Shown: positions 8,981 to 18,878 of the stretch, piece after piece | How positions within the stretch are numbered: position 1 is the stretch's first letter | Layout of the letters: each line of letters begins with the position of its first letter | Origin: Stieleria maiorica | GTDB taxonomy: Bacteria > Planctomycetota > Planctomycetia > Pirellulales > Pirellulaceae | Reading direction: 5' to 3' | Assembly: GCF_008035925.1 (NCBI RefSeq) | Contig: NZ_CP036264.1 | Span: forward strand, 2,081,409 to 2,145,408 | DNA: 64,000 nucleotides | Notes under the pieces: generated by a model | The model's input: only the letters and a program-made list of their open reading frames with translations | Database searches by the model: none | Told to the model about the DNA's origin: nothing | Position numbers and translations under genes: made by a program

Positions 8981-11340
8981 CGGCCCGCTCCATCCATGGG
9001 CGTCGGCATCAACCCGCGATAGCGAGCTGCGGCGTAGGACCGATACCAGGATGCAGCCCCGATCAAGAAGCTCGCCACATCGCTGCGCTCGCCCGCGGCG
9101 GCTTCCACCCGGGCGGCGAATTGATGCAAGGTTTCGGTCGGTTGGCGAATCAAAGCGTGGCGGCGAACCTTGCGGTCGACCTGATGCAGCATGTGTCGAC
9201 TCTGGAATTCCATCGGGTCACTGCCGGCGCGTTGTTTTTGTCGCTGGCGAATCCACAGCAATGCCACCAGGATGCAAAACAGGGGAAACTGTGCGATCCG
9301 AAACACGACGGTCAACGAGTCGGTCGCGCGAAAGGACAACAGTCGCCCGATGATCAAACCCAGCAGCGATTGGTCCTCCTCCAGATCCAGCGAACTGGCG
9401 GACGCCCCACCTGCGGTGTTGATCAAGTCCGCTTCGGTCATCAACGTCCGATACGTCCGGCCCACCGTCGCTTCGACCGGGAACCAACGCTCGGTGATCT
9501 CGTCGTATGCTTCGACCCACGCGTGGGCGTCGCGATTCCGGGCCAACCAATAATCGTCCCCTTCGCTGCGTTCGGTGACGACGTAACCGGTCACGTAGCG
9601 CGTCGGGACACCCTGGGCGCGCAGCAAGACGGCCGCGGCGCTGGCGAAAAACTCACAGTGCGCCGGATGCCGGGAACTCAAGAAGTAATCGATGGGATCG
9701 GTATCCGAGGGGGTCTCCACGTCCTTCAACGAGTAGCGGTAGTTGTCCTGAAAGAAGTCCTCGATCGCACGGGCCTTGGCCGGCGCCGTCAAACGACCGG
9801 CACAGACCGATTGAGCCAGGGGGGCGATGGAGGCACGCAATCGATCGGGCAAGTACAGCAAGATTTCGCGTCGGATCGGATCGAGAACTTCTCGCGGCGT
9901 ATCGGTGCTGATCCCCAACACGTAGGGCTCGCGCGAGTCCACGCCGCTGAGCACCATGTCGTGGTGTGACAGGGTTGCCCCGGACGTCGCCGCTTCGATC
10001 CAGTCGGTCGACAGCGCGGTAAAGACGATGCGCCCTTTCAGCGGGACGTTATGAACCTCAATCGTCCCGACCAGGTCTGCACCTGGATTCTTGCGGACCT
10101 GAAATCGATCCAAGCTGGTACTGCTGTTGATTTCAAGCGGCGTTTTCCCCGGCGATTCGATCTTGGCAACCCGCGGCAGGATCGGCGTCATGTCGGTTCC
10201 CCGCCGGAAGTTGCGTGGCGTGGCCGCGGTCCAAGCGCCATCGCGGTAACGGTCGAACGCCGTGCCACGCAGGTACCCGGGGGCGGTGACCGAAAACGCG
10301 CGCACCGCCGTCTGCCCGGGATCGCCGATCATATGTTTTCGGACCGATCCCAACTTGCTGCCACGGACGTAGCGGGATCCGCCGATGATGGTGTTGGCAG
10401 TCACCGCTTCGAGCGATTGCGAAAGCCGATCGAAAAAGTCCAGTTGCAATCCCGGAACAATGCGGTTGGCCACGTGCCCGGCGGCACTGGTCGACATCAA
10501 CAAGATCGAAAGGGCCAACACCGAATAGATCAGTGCACTGCGCCCCGAAGCCGTCTGGTCAACATCGCCGGAAATCGAAACCGTCGATCGGGGCAGCGGC
10601 GCCGATCGTTGCCGGGGTTTCACCTTGGAGGATCGGTGTTGCAATCGTTGGCGTCCCTTCCGCCAGGAATGCGTCTGCCAGCGTCGCAAAATGTGGTCCG
10701 CCGCGAATGCAAATCCGATCACGGTTGCCAACGCGGCGACCAACTGGCCGGTGATCGTCTGGCTGACACCGCCGCCGGTCACCGTCGTCAGAACCAACAG
10801 CAACCCGCAACCGAGCATGGCCGGGTGTCCCCGCCGCGGATAAAACACCCACAGCGTTGCCATGACCAGAAACGCCATGTGGGAAACGCAGTCGACGACC
10901 ATCGCGATCGGGTTCAAGTTGCCCGACATGTGGTGCACGATCCGCAACGACACACCCAATCCACTGACGATCAACAACGTCGGAACCAACACGATCTTGC
11001 GCAACAACCGGTAGCGGTCGGGGGCCTCGGACGAGACTTCGGGGCGCGCCAGGTCGGTCGCGTTGACCGCCTGGAAGGTCGACGAATCGCGCGGGCTTTT
11101 CGGGGCCGACAGCATTGCCGTGGCGGGTTTGCGTTTTCCAAATCCCTGCAAAAAGATCCCCACCACCAGCAAGCTGAAACACATCGCGCCCAGGGTGGTC
11201 GTCAGCGTTTCGAATGCCGATCCGACGAAGATCGCTTGGACCAGCAACAGCCCCGGCAGCAGCCAAAACCGGGCCGCCGAATCGTTCACCTGATCCGCCT
11301 CGATCAACGCACTTCGTCGATGCATCGGTTTATCGTTCAT
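8977..11340 (-). CDS. membrane-bound transglutaminase-like protein (TgpA type)
   Basis: A protein of 787 residues. The N-terminal 300 residues carry several hydrophobic segments (FWLLPGLLLVQAIFVGSAF, CFSLLVVGIFLQGF, IVLVPTLLIVSGLGV, MAFLVMATLWVFY and others). A periplasmic-type domain follows, then a transglutaminase core with the putative catalytic Cys near 562 (HPAHCEFFASAAAVLLRAQG) and His near 608 (NRDAHAWVEAYD). The third position reads FPVEATVG, where the usual Asp is Glu. Another membrane segment (FRIAQFPLFCILVALLWI) and a DUF4129-like tail end the protein. It overlaps the upstream DUF58 gene by 11 bp. MoxR-DUF58-TgpA clusters are widespread; their proposed role in maturing or cross-linking envelope proteins is not proven here. 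Confidence 0.87.
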   Translation of the reverse strand: MNDKPMHRRSALIEADQVNDSAARFWLLPGLLLVQAIFVGSAFETLTTTLGAMCFSLLVVGIFLQGFGKRKPATAMLSAPKSPRDSSTFQAVNATDLARPEVSSEAPDRYRLLRKIVLVPTLLIVSGLGVSLRIVHHMSGNLNPIAMVVDCVSHMAFLVMATLWVFYPRRGHPAMLGCGLLLVLTTVTGGGVSQTITGQLVAALATVIGFAFAADHILRRWQTHSWRKGRQRLQHRSSKVKPRQRSAPLPRSTVSISGDVDQTASGRSALIYSVLALSILLMSTSAAGHVANRIVPGLQLDFFDRLSQSLEAVTANTIIGGSRYVRGSKLGSVRKHMIGDPGQTAVRAFSVTAPGYLRGTAFDRYRDGAWTAATPRNFRRGTDMTPILPRVAKIESPGKTPLEINSSTSLDRFQVRKNPGADLVGTIEVHNVPLKGRIVFTALSTDWIEAATSGATLSHHDMVLSGVDSREPYVLGISTDTPREVLDPIRREILLYLPDRLRASIAPLAQSVCAGRLTAPAKARAIEDFFQDNYRYSLKDVETPSDTDPIDYFLSSRHPAHCEFFASAAAVLLRAQGVPTRYVTGYVVTERSEGDDYWLARNRDAHAWVEAYDEITERWFPVEATVGRTYRTLMTEADLINTAGGASASSLDLEEDQSLLGLIIGRLLSFRATDSLTVVFRIAQFPLFCILVALLWIRQRQKQRAGSDPMEFQSRHMLHQVDRKVRRHALIRQPTETLHQFAARVEAAAGERSDVASFLIGAASWYRSYAAARYRGLMPTPMDGAGR

Positions 11341-12777
11341 CGCTCTCTCCGGTCGACTCCCACCGCTCGCTCGGCCGCGGCGCTCGAATCGTCATGTACG
11401 TCACGTGTCCCGGCAAGGTGTTGGCCAAACTGGTGCGATCCTGATCACCGAGATCGAACATGGAAAAGATCAGCGTCGGTTGCGATCGGCTGGATTGGAT
11501 CGCTTCCAGAATGCGCGCTTCGCCGACGACCGGATCGACCGGTTGGGCGGCGGCCAAACGGACCAACATGCTCTCGGCCCCTTCGCTCGAACTCGCCCCG
11601 CCACGCATCGGGCGGTCGACGACCGGTTGGTCGGTCACACAGAGGTTCAATTGCACGCGCCGGTGGGTGATTTCCGCAATCGCCGTGGCGGAGATCGACA
11701 TCAATCGTTCAAACCACTCCTCCGCTTCCCGCCGCTGCTGTCGGGCCGCGCCGCGGGACGTGGAACGTTCGTCACCGTCTCGCTGCGAGGTGTCGACGAT
11801 CAACGTCACCGTTTGAATCGAAGGCGACTGGTATTCGCGAACGATCGGCCGCCCCAGCCGTGCCCAGGAGGCAAAGTCCCAGCGCCGAACCGGAACGCCG
11901 ACCTCGTACTCTCGGTTGCCGACGTATTCCACCGGCGCACCGGCGACCAGTTTTTGGGACCAATCACCGATCGCCGCCAACATCGCACGCGAGGTCGGGT
12001 CATCGTCGTCGCTGGCCGGCGCCGGCGTGATCGCGATTTGGGTCTCGGTCGACACACCTTTGCGACAATAGAACAGATGAAACGGGAAGGTGGATGCGAC
12101 CTGAAAGTCCGGTAGGTCGTGGATGCCACGAGCGTGGAACCGCATCGCACCGTGCCACTGCATCTGATCACCGCTACGCAACAGGTCCAACGACACCGGT
12201 TCGGACGCGTCCCACGACATGGCATTGCGTTTGGGATAAATGTCACGCACCCCTTCACGGTGCCAGCCCACACGCAGATTCAGCGCGGGAAGTTTGCGGA
12301 CATTGGTCAGGTGGACGTTGACCGAAAACGGCTGGCCCGCGACGGCCGATCGAGGCAGTGCGATACTCAGCTTTAACCGCGGACACATGATCCGATTGAT
12401 CGCCAGCCCGACGACCAGCAGCGCCATGCAGGCCCCCATCATGCCGTTCCAGGGGAACCCCCAAATCACGTTGAGCGTCATGAACGCGGCCAACAGAACC
12501 GAGACTGAAGCGACGGTCATGCTGCGTCGAAGCGACAGATAACTCCGAATCGGGGCGGTCAGTACAAGACCGAGAAAATAAAATCCACGCCGAATCCATC
12601 GCCTCCCGAAACCGACCGGCGTGTCGGCGCGATCCCCCACGCCGTTGCCCGGCCGCGACGACAAACCGCCGCCAGAATCTGGGACCGACGGGCCCTGGTT
12701 TGAGAAAGGCGGTGCCTGGCCAAAGGGGGGCGAGCCCTGGCCGGAGGGTGTCGATGGCTCGACCGACGCGTCCAAAC

Positions 12778-12781
<4 letters not shown>
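11330..12781 (-). CDS. DUF58 domain membrane protein
   Basis: A protein of 483 residues with a Pro/Gly/Ser-rich N-terminal 55 residues. Two hydrophobic segments follow (VASVSVLLAAFMTLNVIWGF and GMMGACMALLVVGLAINRI). The DUF58 core signature is VPVRRWDFASWARLGRPIVREYQ (read in two pieces), followed by a VWA-like fold region (TVTLIVDTSQRDGDERS). The TTG start overlaps the TGA of moxR as TTGA. DUF58 proteins regularly pair with MoxR ATPases and are thought to be their clients or partners. This one sits between the MoxR and transglutaminase genes, so the three probably act as one envelope-associated complex (inference from family context). Confidence 0.88.
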
Positions 12782-13845
<1,064 letters not shown>

Positions 13846-14085
13846 GGGGCCTCCGGCATGCGTCAAAATCATCGATGAGAGTCGTCCGCAGCCACTTGGC
13901 CGAACCTGCTGCATCGAGTTCGTCCCAGGCTGCTTGCACGACTAGGGCGTTGGCTTCCCTAACCCCTAATGTACCCGGCCCCGCCGCGGTCCGCCGCATG
14001 GACCGCCAAGATTCACTCGTAATCCGCTGTTCCATGCCCCCCGGCGCTGCGACGAAAAGGGGGAAGGCACCGAGCGAACGGGAGC
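13846..14085. other. gap upstream of the MoxR operon
   Basis: About 240 bp between the MoxR start and the 79-bp repeat array. The operon promoter is expected here on the minus strand, but no clear -35/-10 or -24/-12 pair was recognised. Frames crossing it do not look like protein. Confidence 0.4.
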
Positions 14086-14565
14086 GCGCTGGTGTCCAGG
14101 CTTTAGCCGCCCGGGGTCGCTGCTTCGCAGCGAGAGGAGTCGCCTAAAGGCTAAACACCAACATGCGCTGGTGTCCAGGCTTTAGCCGCCCGGGGTCGCT
14201 GCTTCGCAGCGAGAGGAGTCGCCTAAAGGCTAAACACCAACATGCGCTGGTGTCCAGGCTTTAGCCGCCCGGGGTCGCTGCTTCGCAGCGAGAGGAGTCG
14301 CCTAAAGGCTAAACACCAACATGCGCTGGTGTCCAGGCTTTAGCCGCCCGGGGTCGCTGCTTCGCAGCGAGAGGAGTCGCCTGAAGGCTAAACACCAACA
14401 TGCGCTGGTGTCCAGGCTTTAGCCGCCCGGGGTCGCTGCTTCGCAGCGAGAGAAGTCGCCTGAAGGCTAAACACCAACATGCGCTGGTGTCCAGGCTTTA
14501 GCCGCTTGGGGTCGCTGCTTCGCAGCGAGAGGAGTCGCCTGAAGGCTTAACACCAACATGCGCTG
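14086..14565. repeat. six tandem copies of a 79-bp hairpin repeat
   Basis: Copies begin at 14086, 14165, 14244, 14323, 14402 and 14481, and a seventh is cut off after GCGCTG at 14560. Each copy is self-complementary: GGTGT...TTTAGCC at the left pairs with GGCTAAACACC at the right, around an inner hairpin TCGCTGCTTCGCAGCGA. Copies differ by only a few substitutions. The same unit recurs at 21191-21317. No unique spacers separate copies, so this is not CRISPR. Confidence 0.97.
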
Positions 14566-14574
14566 CCTGTGCGA

Positions 14575-14913
14575 TCAATAACGGGGCACGCTGCCGTCGA
14601 TCTGCAGGCTCCAGGCGTCGATTCCACCGGCCATGTTTTGGACGCTGTCGAAACCGCGTGACCGCAAGGCTTCGGTCACCTGCATGCTGCGTCCGCCGTG
14701 GTGACAGTGCACGACGATTCGTCCCTCGCGGTGCGGTTCCAGTTCGTCCAGCCGTTGCCCCAATTCCCCCATCGGGATCAACACGCTGCCGTCGATCTTG
14801 GCGGTCGCGTGCTCTTCGGGTTGCCGCACATCGAGCAACAAAAAGGACTCGTCGGAATCCTGGAGTTGCTTGACGGATTGAACATCAATTTCGATCGAAT
14901 AGTCGCTGGACAT
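14575..14913 (-). CDS. single-domain rhodanese-like protein
   Basis: A protein of 112 residues with a complete rhodanese fold signature: FLLLDVRQPEEHATAKIDGSVLIPM (in pieces), then the active-site loop VVHCHHGGRSMQVTEALRSRG with the catalytic Cys near residue 69, and NMAGGIDAWS at the end. Such proteins carry persulfide sulfur on the Cys and act as sulfurtransferases or as simple binding domains. It lies 9 bp downstream of hisG on the same strand and is probably co-transcribed; its link to histidine synthesis is unclear. The repeat array follows its stop directly. Confidence 0.9.
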   Translation of the reverse strand: MSSDYSIEIDVQSVKQLQDSDESFLLLDVRQPEEHATAKIDGSVLIPMGELGQRLDELEPHREGRIVVHCHHGGRSMQVTEALRSRGFDSVQNMAGGIDAWSLQIDGSVPRY

Positions 14914-14922
14914 GGCTTGTGA

Positions 14923-15789
14923 TTACAGTCTGCAGTTGGAGATAGTGGTTTGGAAAATCGCCGATGCGCCAAGTCGTTCCAGCTTTTCCATCACGTCGAT
15001 CACTTCGCTGCTCCGCACCATCACCCGCACGCTGCGCCAGGCCTCGTCTTCGAGCGTGCCGATGGTCGGCGAGTTGAATCCCGGCGTGATCTTTTCCGCT
15101 GCGTCCAGCTTGGCCGTCGGAATGTTGTATTCCAGCAACGAGTAGTCCCGGGCGATCACCACGCCCTCAAGTCGTCGGACGATTCGATCGGCCATTTCCA
15201 CATCGCGGCAGGCTTCGTTGTTCTGAATCAGAATCGTTTCATAGGATCCGATCTCTTCCAGGATTCGCAACCGGTTGGCCGCCAACGTGCTGCCGGTTTC
15301 GACCAAATCGACGATCGCATCGGCCACCCCCAGCTGGATCATCACTTCGACGCTGCCGGAGAGCGAAACCATATGGGCCAGGGCGTTGTGTTGGCCCAAG
15401 TAGGCTTTGGTGATGTGGGGAAAGCTGGTGGCGATGCGTTTCCCGTCCAGCTCGTTTGCCGATCGGATTTCACTGTCATCGGGAACACAGATCGCCAATC
15501 GGCAGCGTCCGACACCCAACCGCATTCGCGTGGCCACGTTGGCGTTGGCTTCTTCGACCAAATCGCTGCCGGTGAATCCCATGTCGATGGCGCCTTCGGC
15601 CACCAAGGTCGGAATGTCATCGGTCCGCAAAAACACCAGGTCGATCGGCAGTCCCTTGACCTTGGCGAACAGGCCGCGGTTTTGACGGCGAAAACTCAGC
15701 CCCGCTTGCAGCAGCAGCTCGCCGGACAACTCACTCAGCCGACCCTTGCTCGGAAGCCCGATTCTTAAATTCTTGTTCAGTTGTCCCAT
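14923..15789 (-). CDS. hisG: ATP phosphoribosyltransferase, long form
   Basis: HisG joins ATP and PRPP in the first step of histidine synthesis. The 288-residue length and a C-terminal ACT-like regulatory domain (SVRVMVRSSEVIDVMEKLERLGA) identify the long, self-sufficient form that does not need HisZ. N-terminal catalytic signatures include LRIGLPSKGRLS, DLVFLRTDDIPTLV, AIDMGFTGSDLV and GVADAIVDLVETGSTL. It lies 18 bp downstream of hisE, so hisE-hisG-rhodanese form a minus-strand operon. Feedback inhibition by histidine through the C-terminal domain is known for this form. Confidence 0.96.
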   Translation of the reverse strand: MGQLNKNLRIGLPSKGRLSELSGELLLQAGLSFRRQNRGLFAKVKGLPIDLVFLRTDDIPTLVAEGAIDMGFTGSDLVEEANANVATRMRLGVGRCRLAICVPDDSEIRSANELDGKRIATSFPHITKAYLGQHNALAHMVSLSGSVEVMIQLGVADAIVDLVETGSTLAANRLRILEEIGSYETILIQNNEACRDVEMADRIVRRLEGVVIARDYSLLEYNIPTAKLDAAEKITPGFNSPTIGTLEDEAWRSVRVMVRSSEVIDVMEKLERLGASAIFQTTISNCRL

Positions 15790-15807
15790 CGTCGTTCGCT
15801 TCGGGGG

Positions 15808-16158
15808 CTATTGGTCCGTTTTCGTTTGATTTCGGTTTGCTTTTTCGACCAACCCGGACGTCCCCTCGCGTCGCCCCAGTTCGGCCGCGACCTCGTCCAG
15901 GTCGACGCCGCGATAGGCCAACAGGACCAGGGTGTGGTAGATCAGATCCCCGGCTTCATAAACAAAGTGCTGGCGTCCGGCATCCCCGGGCTCGTCGGCC
16001 GCTTCAATCAACTCGTGGGCCTCTTCCAAAATCTTCTCGCCGATCTTGCCGGTCCCGGCGGCCATCAGCTTGGTCGTGTACGACCCCTCCGGACGGCTCT
16101 GCGCTCGCTCGGTCAAGGTTTGCATCAGTCGACGCAGCGGGAGGAGCGAATCGGACAT
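15808..16158 (-). CDS. hisE: phosphoribosyl-ATP pyrophosphohydrolase
   Basis: A protein of 116 residues matching stand-alone HisE, which hydrolyses phosphoribosyl-ATP to phosphoribosyl-AMP in step 2 of histidine synthesis. The MazG-like metal-binding helices are visible as GTGKIGEKILEEAHELIEAA and FVYEAGDLIYHTLVLLA, with the acidic residues expected to bind Mg. It is not fused to HisI. It heads the operon with hisG and is divergent from hisH 367 bp away. Confidence 0.95.
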   Translation of the reverse strand: MSDSLLPLRRLMQTLTERAQSRPEGSYTTKLMAAGTGKIGEKILEEAHELIEAADEPGDAGRQHFVYEAGDLIYHTLVLLAYRGVDLDEVAAELGRREGTSGLVEKANRNQTKTDQ

Positions 16159-16525
16159 CGAAAACTATGGTCTGGTTGGGCCAATGGCGTGTGACAAATT
16201 GCCGACAGAGCGGAGCAGGGATCGTAGATCAGACGTTTGCTGACGTCCACTCCGCCACCGATGGACCGGCCATATGGCCCCCTTGCGACGGGCCTGGGCG
16301 ACGGCCGACGCCCCAGCGTTTTGCCGGCAATTGAGGGGGATTTGCCAGCGAACGCGTTTCCCAGTAGTGTGTCGCTAAAGACTAGCGGGACAGCGATTCA
16401 TTGCTCTCATCGAGCGTAGCTGCGTCGATGTGGCACCTCAAACGTAGCTACCTTCGCCAGAAGGTGAAGCCTCAGGGTTTCCCACGCCCGCATCTCGCAC
16501 GCCACTCCACTTCGAATCACACGCC
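16159..16525. other. divergent intergenic region between hisE and hisH
   Basis: This 367-bp region should hold promoters for both directions. A small hairpin ACCTTCGCCAGAAGGT is at 16450-16465. No T-box, his-leader peptide or riboswitch could be recognised. Confidence 0.45.
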
Positions 16526-17155
16526 ATGATCACGATCGTCGACTACCAGATGGGCAATTTGCGGAGCGTCCAAAAAGCGATCGAGCGAATCGGTGGCCAA
16601 GCCCGGTTCACGTCCGATCCGCACGAAATCGCAGCGGCCGAACAACTGGTCCTGCCAGGGGTCGGCGCGTTCGGCGACGCCATGGACGAAATCAACCGCC
16701 GCGACCTGGCGCCGGCGATTCGCGATTTTGTCGATACCGGACGCCCCTTCCTGGGCATCTGCCTGGGTTTGCAACTGCTGTTCGAAGAAGGCTACGAGCA
16801 CGGGACCCATCGCGGGTTGGGGATCTTGCCAGGCGAGGTCGTCCGCTTCGATTTGCCCGACACGTTCAAAGTCCCGCACATGGGATGGAACACCGTCCGG
16901 AAAACCTCCCCCTCGCCGCTGCTGGAGGACTTGGCCGACGAAACCCATTTCTATTTCGTCCACTCCTACTACGTCCGCCCCGCCGACCCCTCGGTGATGT
17001 CCTTGGCCTGCGATTACGGCCACGAATTCTGCGCGATGGTTTCCCGCGACAACCTGTTCGCGACGCAGTTCCACCCCGAAAAAAGCCAGGCCAATGGCCT
17101 CAACCTGCTCCGCGCCTTCAACGCCCTCAACGTGCACAACGTTCCCGGAACGTGA
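16526..17155 (+). CDS. hisH: imidazole glycerol phosphate synthase glutamine amidotransferase subunit
   Basis: A protein of 209 residues. HisH hydrolyses glutamine and channels ammonia to HisF to form IGP and AICAR. Class I amidotransferase features are complete: LPGVGAFGDAM, the nucleophile loop FLGICLGLQLLFE (Cys near 80), PHMGWNTV, FYFVHSYYV and the catalytic His-Glu pair in TQFHPEKSQANG. HisF is not in the window. The gene is divergent from the hisE-hisG operon. Confidence 0.96.
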   Translation: MITIVDYQMGNLRSVQKAIERIGGQARFTSDPHEIAAAEQLVLPGVGAFGDAMDEINRRDLAPAIRDFVDTGRPFLGICLGLQLLFEEGYEHGTHRGLGILPGEVVRFDLPDTFKVPHMGWNTVRKTSPSPLLEDLADETHFYFVHSYYVRPADPSVMSLACDYGHEFCAMVSRDNLFATQFHPEKSQANGLNLLRAFNALNVHNVPGT

Positions 17156-17230
17156 GGGCATGGAATAGCGAGGGAAGTCGCGGTCGGTGACCGTCATCAA
17201 GGCCAGCGGGAATAGAGAGCAGAGGAACGA

Positions 17231-17308
17231 TCGCCCACGGCTGGCAGCGCGAACCCGCGGATCTGATGCGGTCGGGATCCATGGGTTCGCGCTGCCACCG
17301 GTGGGCAC
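17231..17308. repeat. long stem-loop downstream of hisH
   Basis: GGCAGCGCGAACCC at 17243-17256 is the exact reverse complement of 17283-17296. Outer GCCCAC/GTGGGC arms and inner GGATC/GATCC arms extend the structure. There is no T-run on either side, so a simple intrinsic terminator is unlikely. Confidence 0.8.
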
Positions 17309-17412
17309 AAACCGTCCGGATGGTTCGGTACGGCGGCCGGGAAAAGTCGTAAACCCCCTTTTTGATCAACGACTGAATCACCGCACGACCTCTGAATGAG
17401 AGTATTTCGTCA

Positions 17413-17952
17413 ATGCGATCGTCCCGCCGCGGATGCTCCAGCCCCTCACCGTTTCCCCCGTCCCCGATGCCAAACTTGTCAACCTCCGCCTCTCCCTTGT
17501 CACTTCCGCACCCCGATCGTCTTGGTCGCGTCCTTTTTCAGTGGGATGCGGATCGATTTGAACATGCCATCGAATTCGGCGCCGACCGAATCGCGTGCCG
17601 CAGCGGCGCCGACGGGCTCGCCTGGCCGGATTCGCCTCCGATCCAACAGCTATCCATCGAATCGATCGAGGGCCGAGAGGTCGCGCTGGGCGTCGGATGC
17701 GCCGGAACGAGCCACTGGAGCCTGAGCGTGGAACCGACCCCCGACGGTTTTCGCTTTGATTGGGCCTGCCGAGTGAAAGAAACGCCCAAGCAGCTCGGGA
17801 CCAGCTACGACGCGTCAGCCGCGATGAGGGTCGTTCCGGAGGACCTGTCGACCGTTGTCCTGGACGACGCGGCGATGCGGATCCAACCCGACGGTCCGAT
17901 CGCCTCGACCGGGACGTTTCGCTGGTGCTACACCGTCCGACCAGCCTCGTGA
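17413..17952 (+). CDS. hypothetical protein
   Basis: A protein of up to 179 residues; the start is uncertain because the ATG at 17413 and the ATG at 17467 (MPNLSTSASPL) both lack a clear Shine-Dalgarno. The body reads like a globular beta-rich protein (GRVLFQWDADRFEHAIEFG, TSHWSLSVEPTPDGFRFDWA, TGTFRWCYTVRPAS). There is no signal peptide, membrane segment or recognised catalytic motif. Codon use looks like that of its neighbours. I do not recognise the family; it may be restricted to planctomycetes. Confidence 0.6.
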   Translation: MRSSRRGCSSPSPFPPSPMPNLSTSASPLSLPHPDRLGRVLFQWDADRFEHAIEFGADRIACRSGADGLAWPDSPPIQQLSIESIEGREVALGVGCAGTSHWSLSVEPTPDGFRFDWACRVKETPKQLGTSYDASAAMRVVPEDLSTVVLDDAAMRIQPDGPIASTGTFRWCYTVRPAS

Positions 17953-18281
17953 TTCACGCCGAGCTGGTTTTGCCTGCGCGACGCAGTTCTCCCATGTTGA
18001 CACTCGGGTAAATTTTTTTGCCGGAACTCCCCGTCGCCGCAAGCCGTTGATGTGTTTTGATTAGGGGCGTGCCAATGCGGCCGAAGCCGTAAAACTTTCG
18101 CATTCGACCCACTCTGCCCCTTCCGCAAACTCGGCCGATCGAGATGCTTTGCGGCCAATTGACCCGCGGCGGCCTGAAGGTCGGTCGCCGCGACTGGCAG
18201 AGACCACCGTCAGCGACTTGATCGTCGTTGACTTACACGGAAGGGCTGCCAGCAAAGTACTTCCAGTGGGAGAAAACTAAC
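17953..18281. other. intergenic region before the CAP-domain gene
   Basis: About 330 bp without a protein-like frame. A Shine-Dalgarno-like GGGAG (18268-18272) precedes the GTG start at 18282. No promoter motif was assigned. Confidence 0.4.
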
Positions 18282-18878
18282 GTGCGTTTGTCCGCGATTT
18301 CGCAAATCAGCCTTCATGCAGTCCTGTCATTGCTTTGCCCGGCGCTGCTGATGATCATGTCTGGAGACCAGGCGGCTGCCCAATCGACCGTGGTTCAATC
18401 AACGACCCCCGCAGTGACCGCTCCGGTGGCGACGGTTTCGGGGCAAGTTTGTCCGAAATGCGGCCGAGTTCACGGCTCGGCACGACCGGTGGCGACGGCA
18501 AGCCCGGCCAAATCGGTCTCGGCAACCCCGGTTCGAACTGTGGCGCAAGTCGCTTACCAGAAAGCCAGCAATGGTGTTCAGAACGTTTTGGGCATGCTGA
18601 ACAACCAGCGCTCTCGACAAGGACTGCGAACCCTGCGATATGACCCTGCATTGCAATCGGTTGCCGAGCGGCGTGCGCGTCAGATGGCCAGCATGGGCCT
18701 GAAGTCGCATCCGCCGGGATCGTTTGCCCCCGGCCGCTACGAAGGTGTCGGCTGGTCCAGCTCCTTTTCGCCCAGTGGAGTTTCCGCGTGTTACACCAGC
18801 GATCCACGCATGACCGCGGCCGGCGCAGCGATGGTGGCCGGCCGCGATGGCGTCTACTTTGCGGTGGTCTACCGATAA
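18282..18878 (+). CDS. secreted CAP/SCP-like domain protein
   Basis: A protein of 198 residues from the GTG at 18282, supported by GGGAG nine bases upstream and by a signal peptide directly after the start (hydrophobic run HAVLSLLCPALLMIMSG, cleavage near QAAAQS). A Cys pair CPKCGRVHG follows in a Ser/Thr/Pro/Ala-rich linker. The C-terminal part matches the start of a CAP/SCP fold: NVLGMLNNQRSRQGLRTLRY, LQSVAERRARQMAS and a terminal strand GRDGVYFAVVYR. CAP proteins are extracytoplasmic and of varied or unknown function. The stop overlaps the presumed start region of the next gene. Confidence 0.75.
   Translation: MRLSAISQISLHAVLSLLCPALLMIMSGDQAAAQSTVVQSTTPAVTAPVATVSGQVCPKCGRVHGSARPVATASPAKSVSATPVRTVAQVAYQKASNGVQNVLGMLNNQRSRQGLRTLRYDPALQSVAERRARQMASMGLKSHPPGSFAPGRYEGVGWSSSFSPSGVSACYTSDPRMTAAGAAMVAGRDGVYFAVVYR

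Noticed and set aside
10051..11670. 539-codon plus-strand open frame
   Set aside because: It is antisense to the transglutaminase and DUF58 genes; composition is Arg/Gln/His-rich without motifs.
14086..14565. CRISPR array
   Set aside because: The 79-bp repeats are contiguous with no unique spacers, are self-complementary, and no cas genes are near.
17231..17308. Intrinsic terminator for hisH
   Set aside because: The stem is strong but no T-run follows on either strand.
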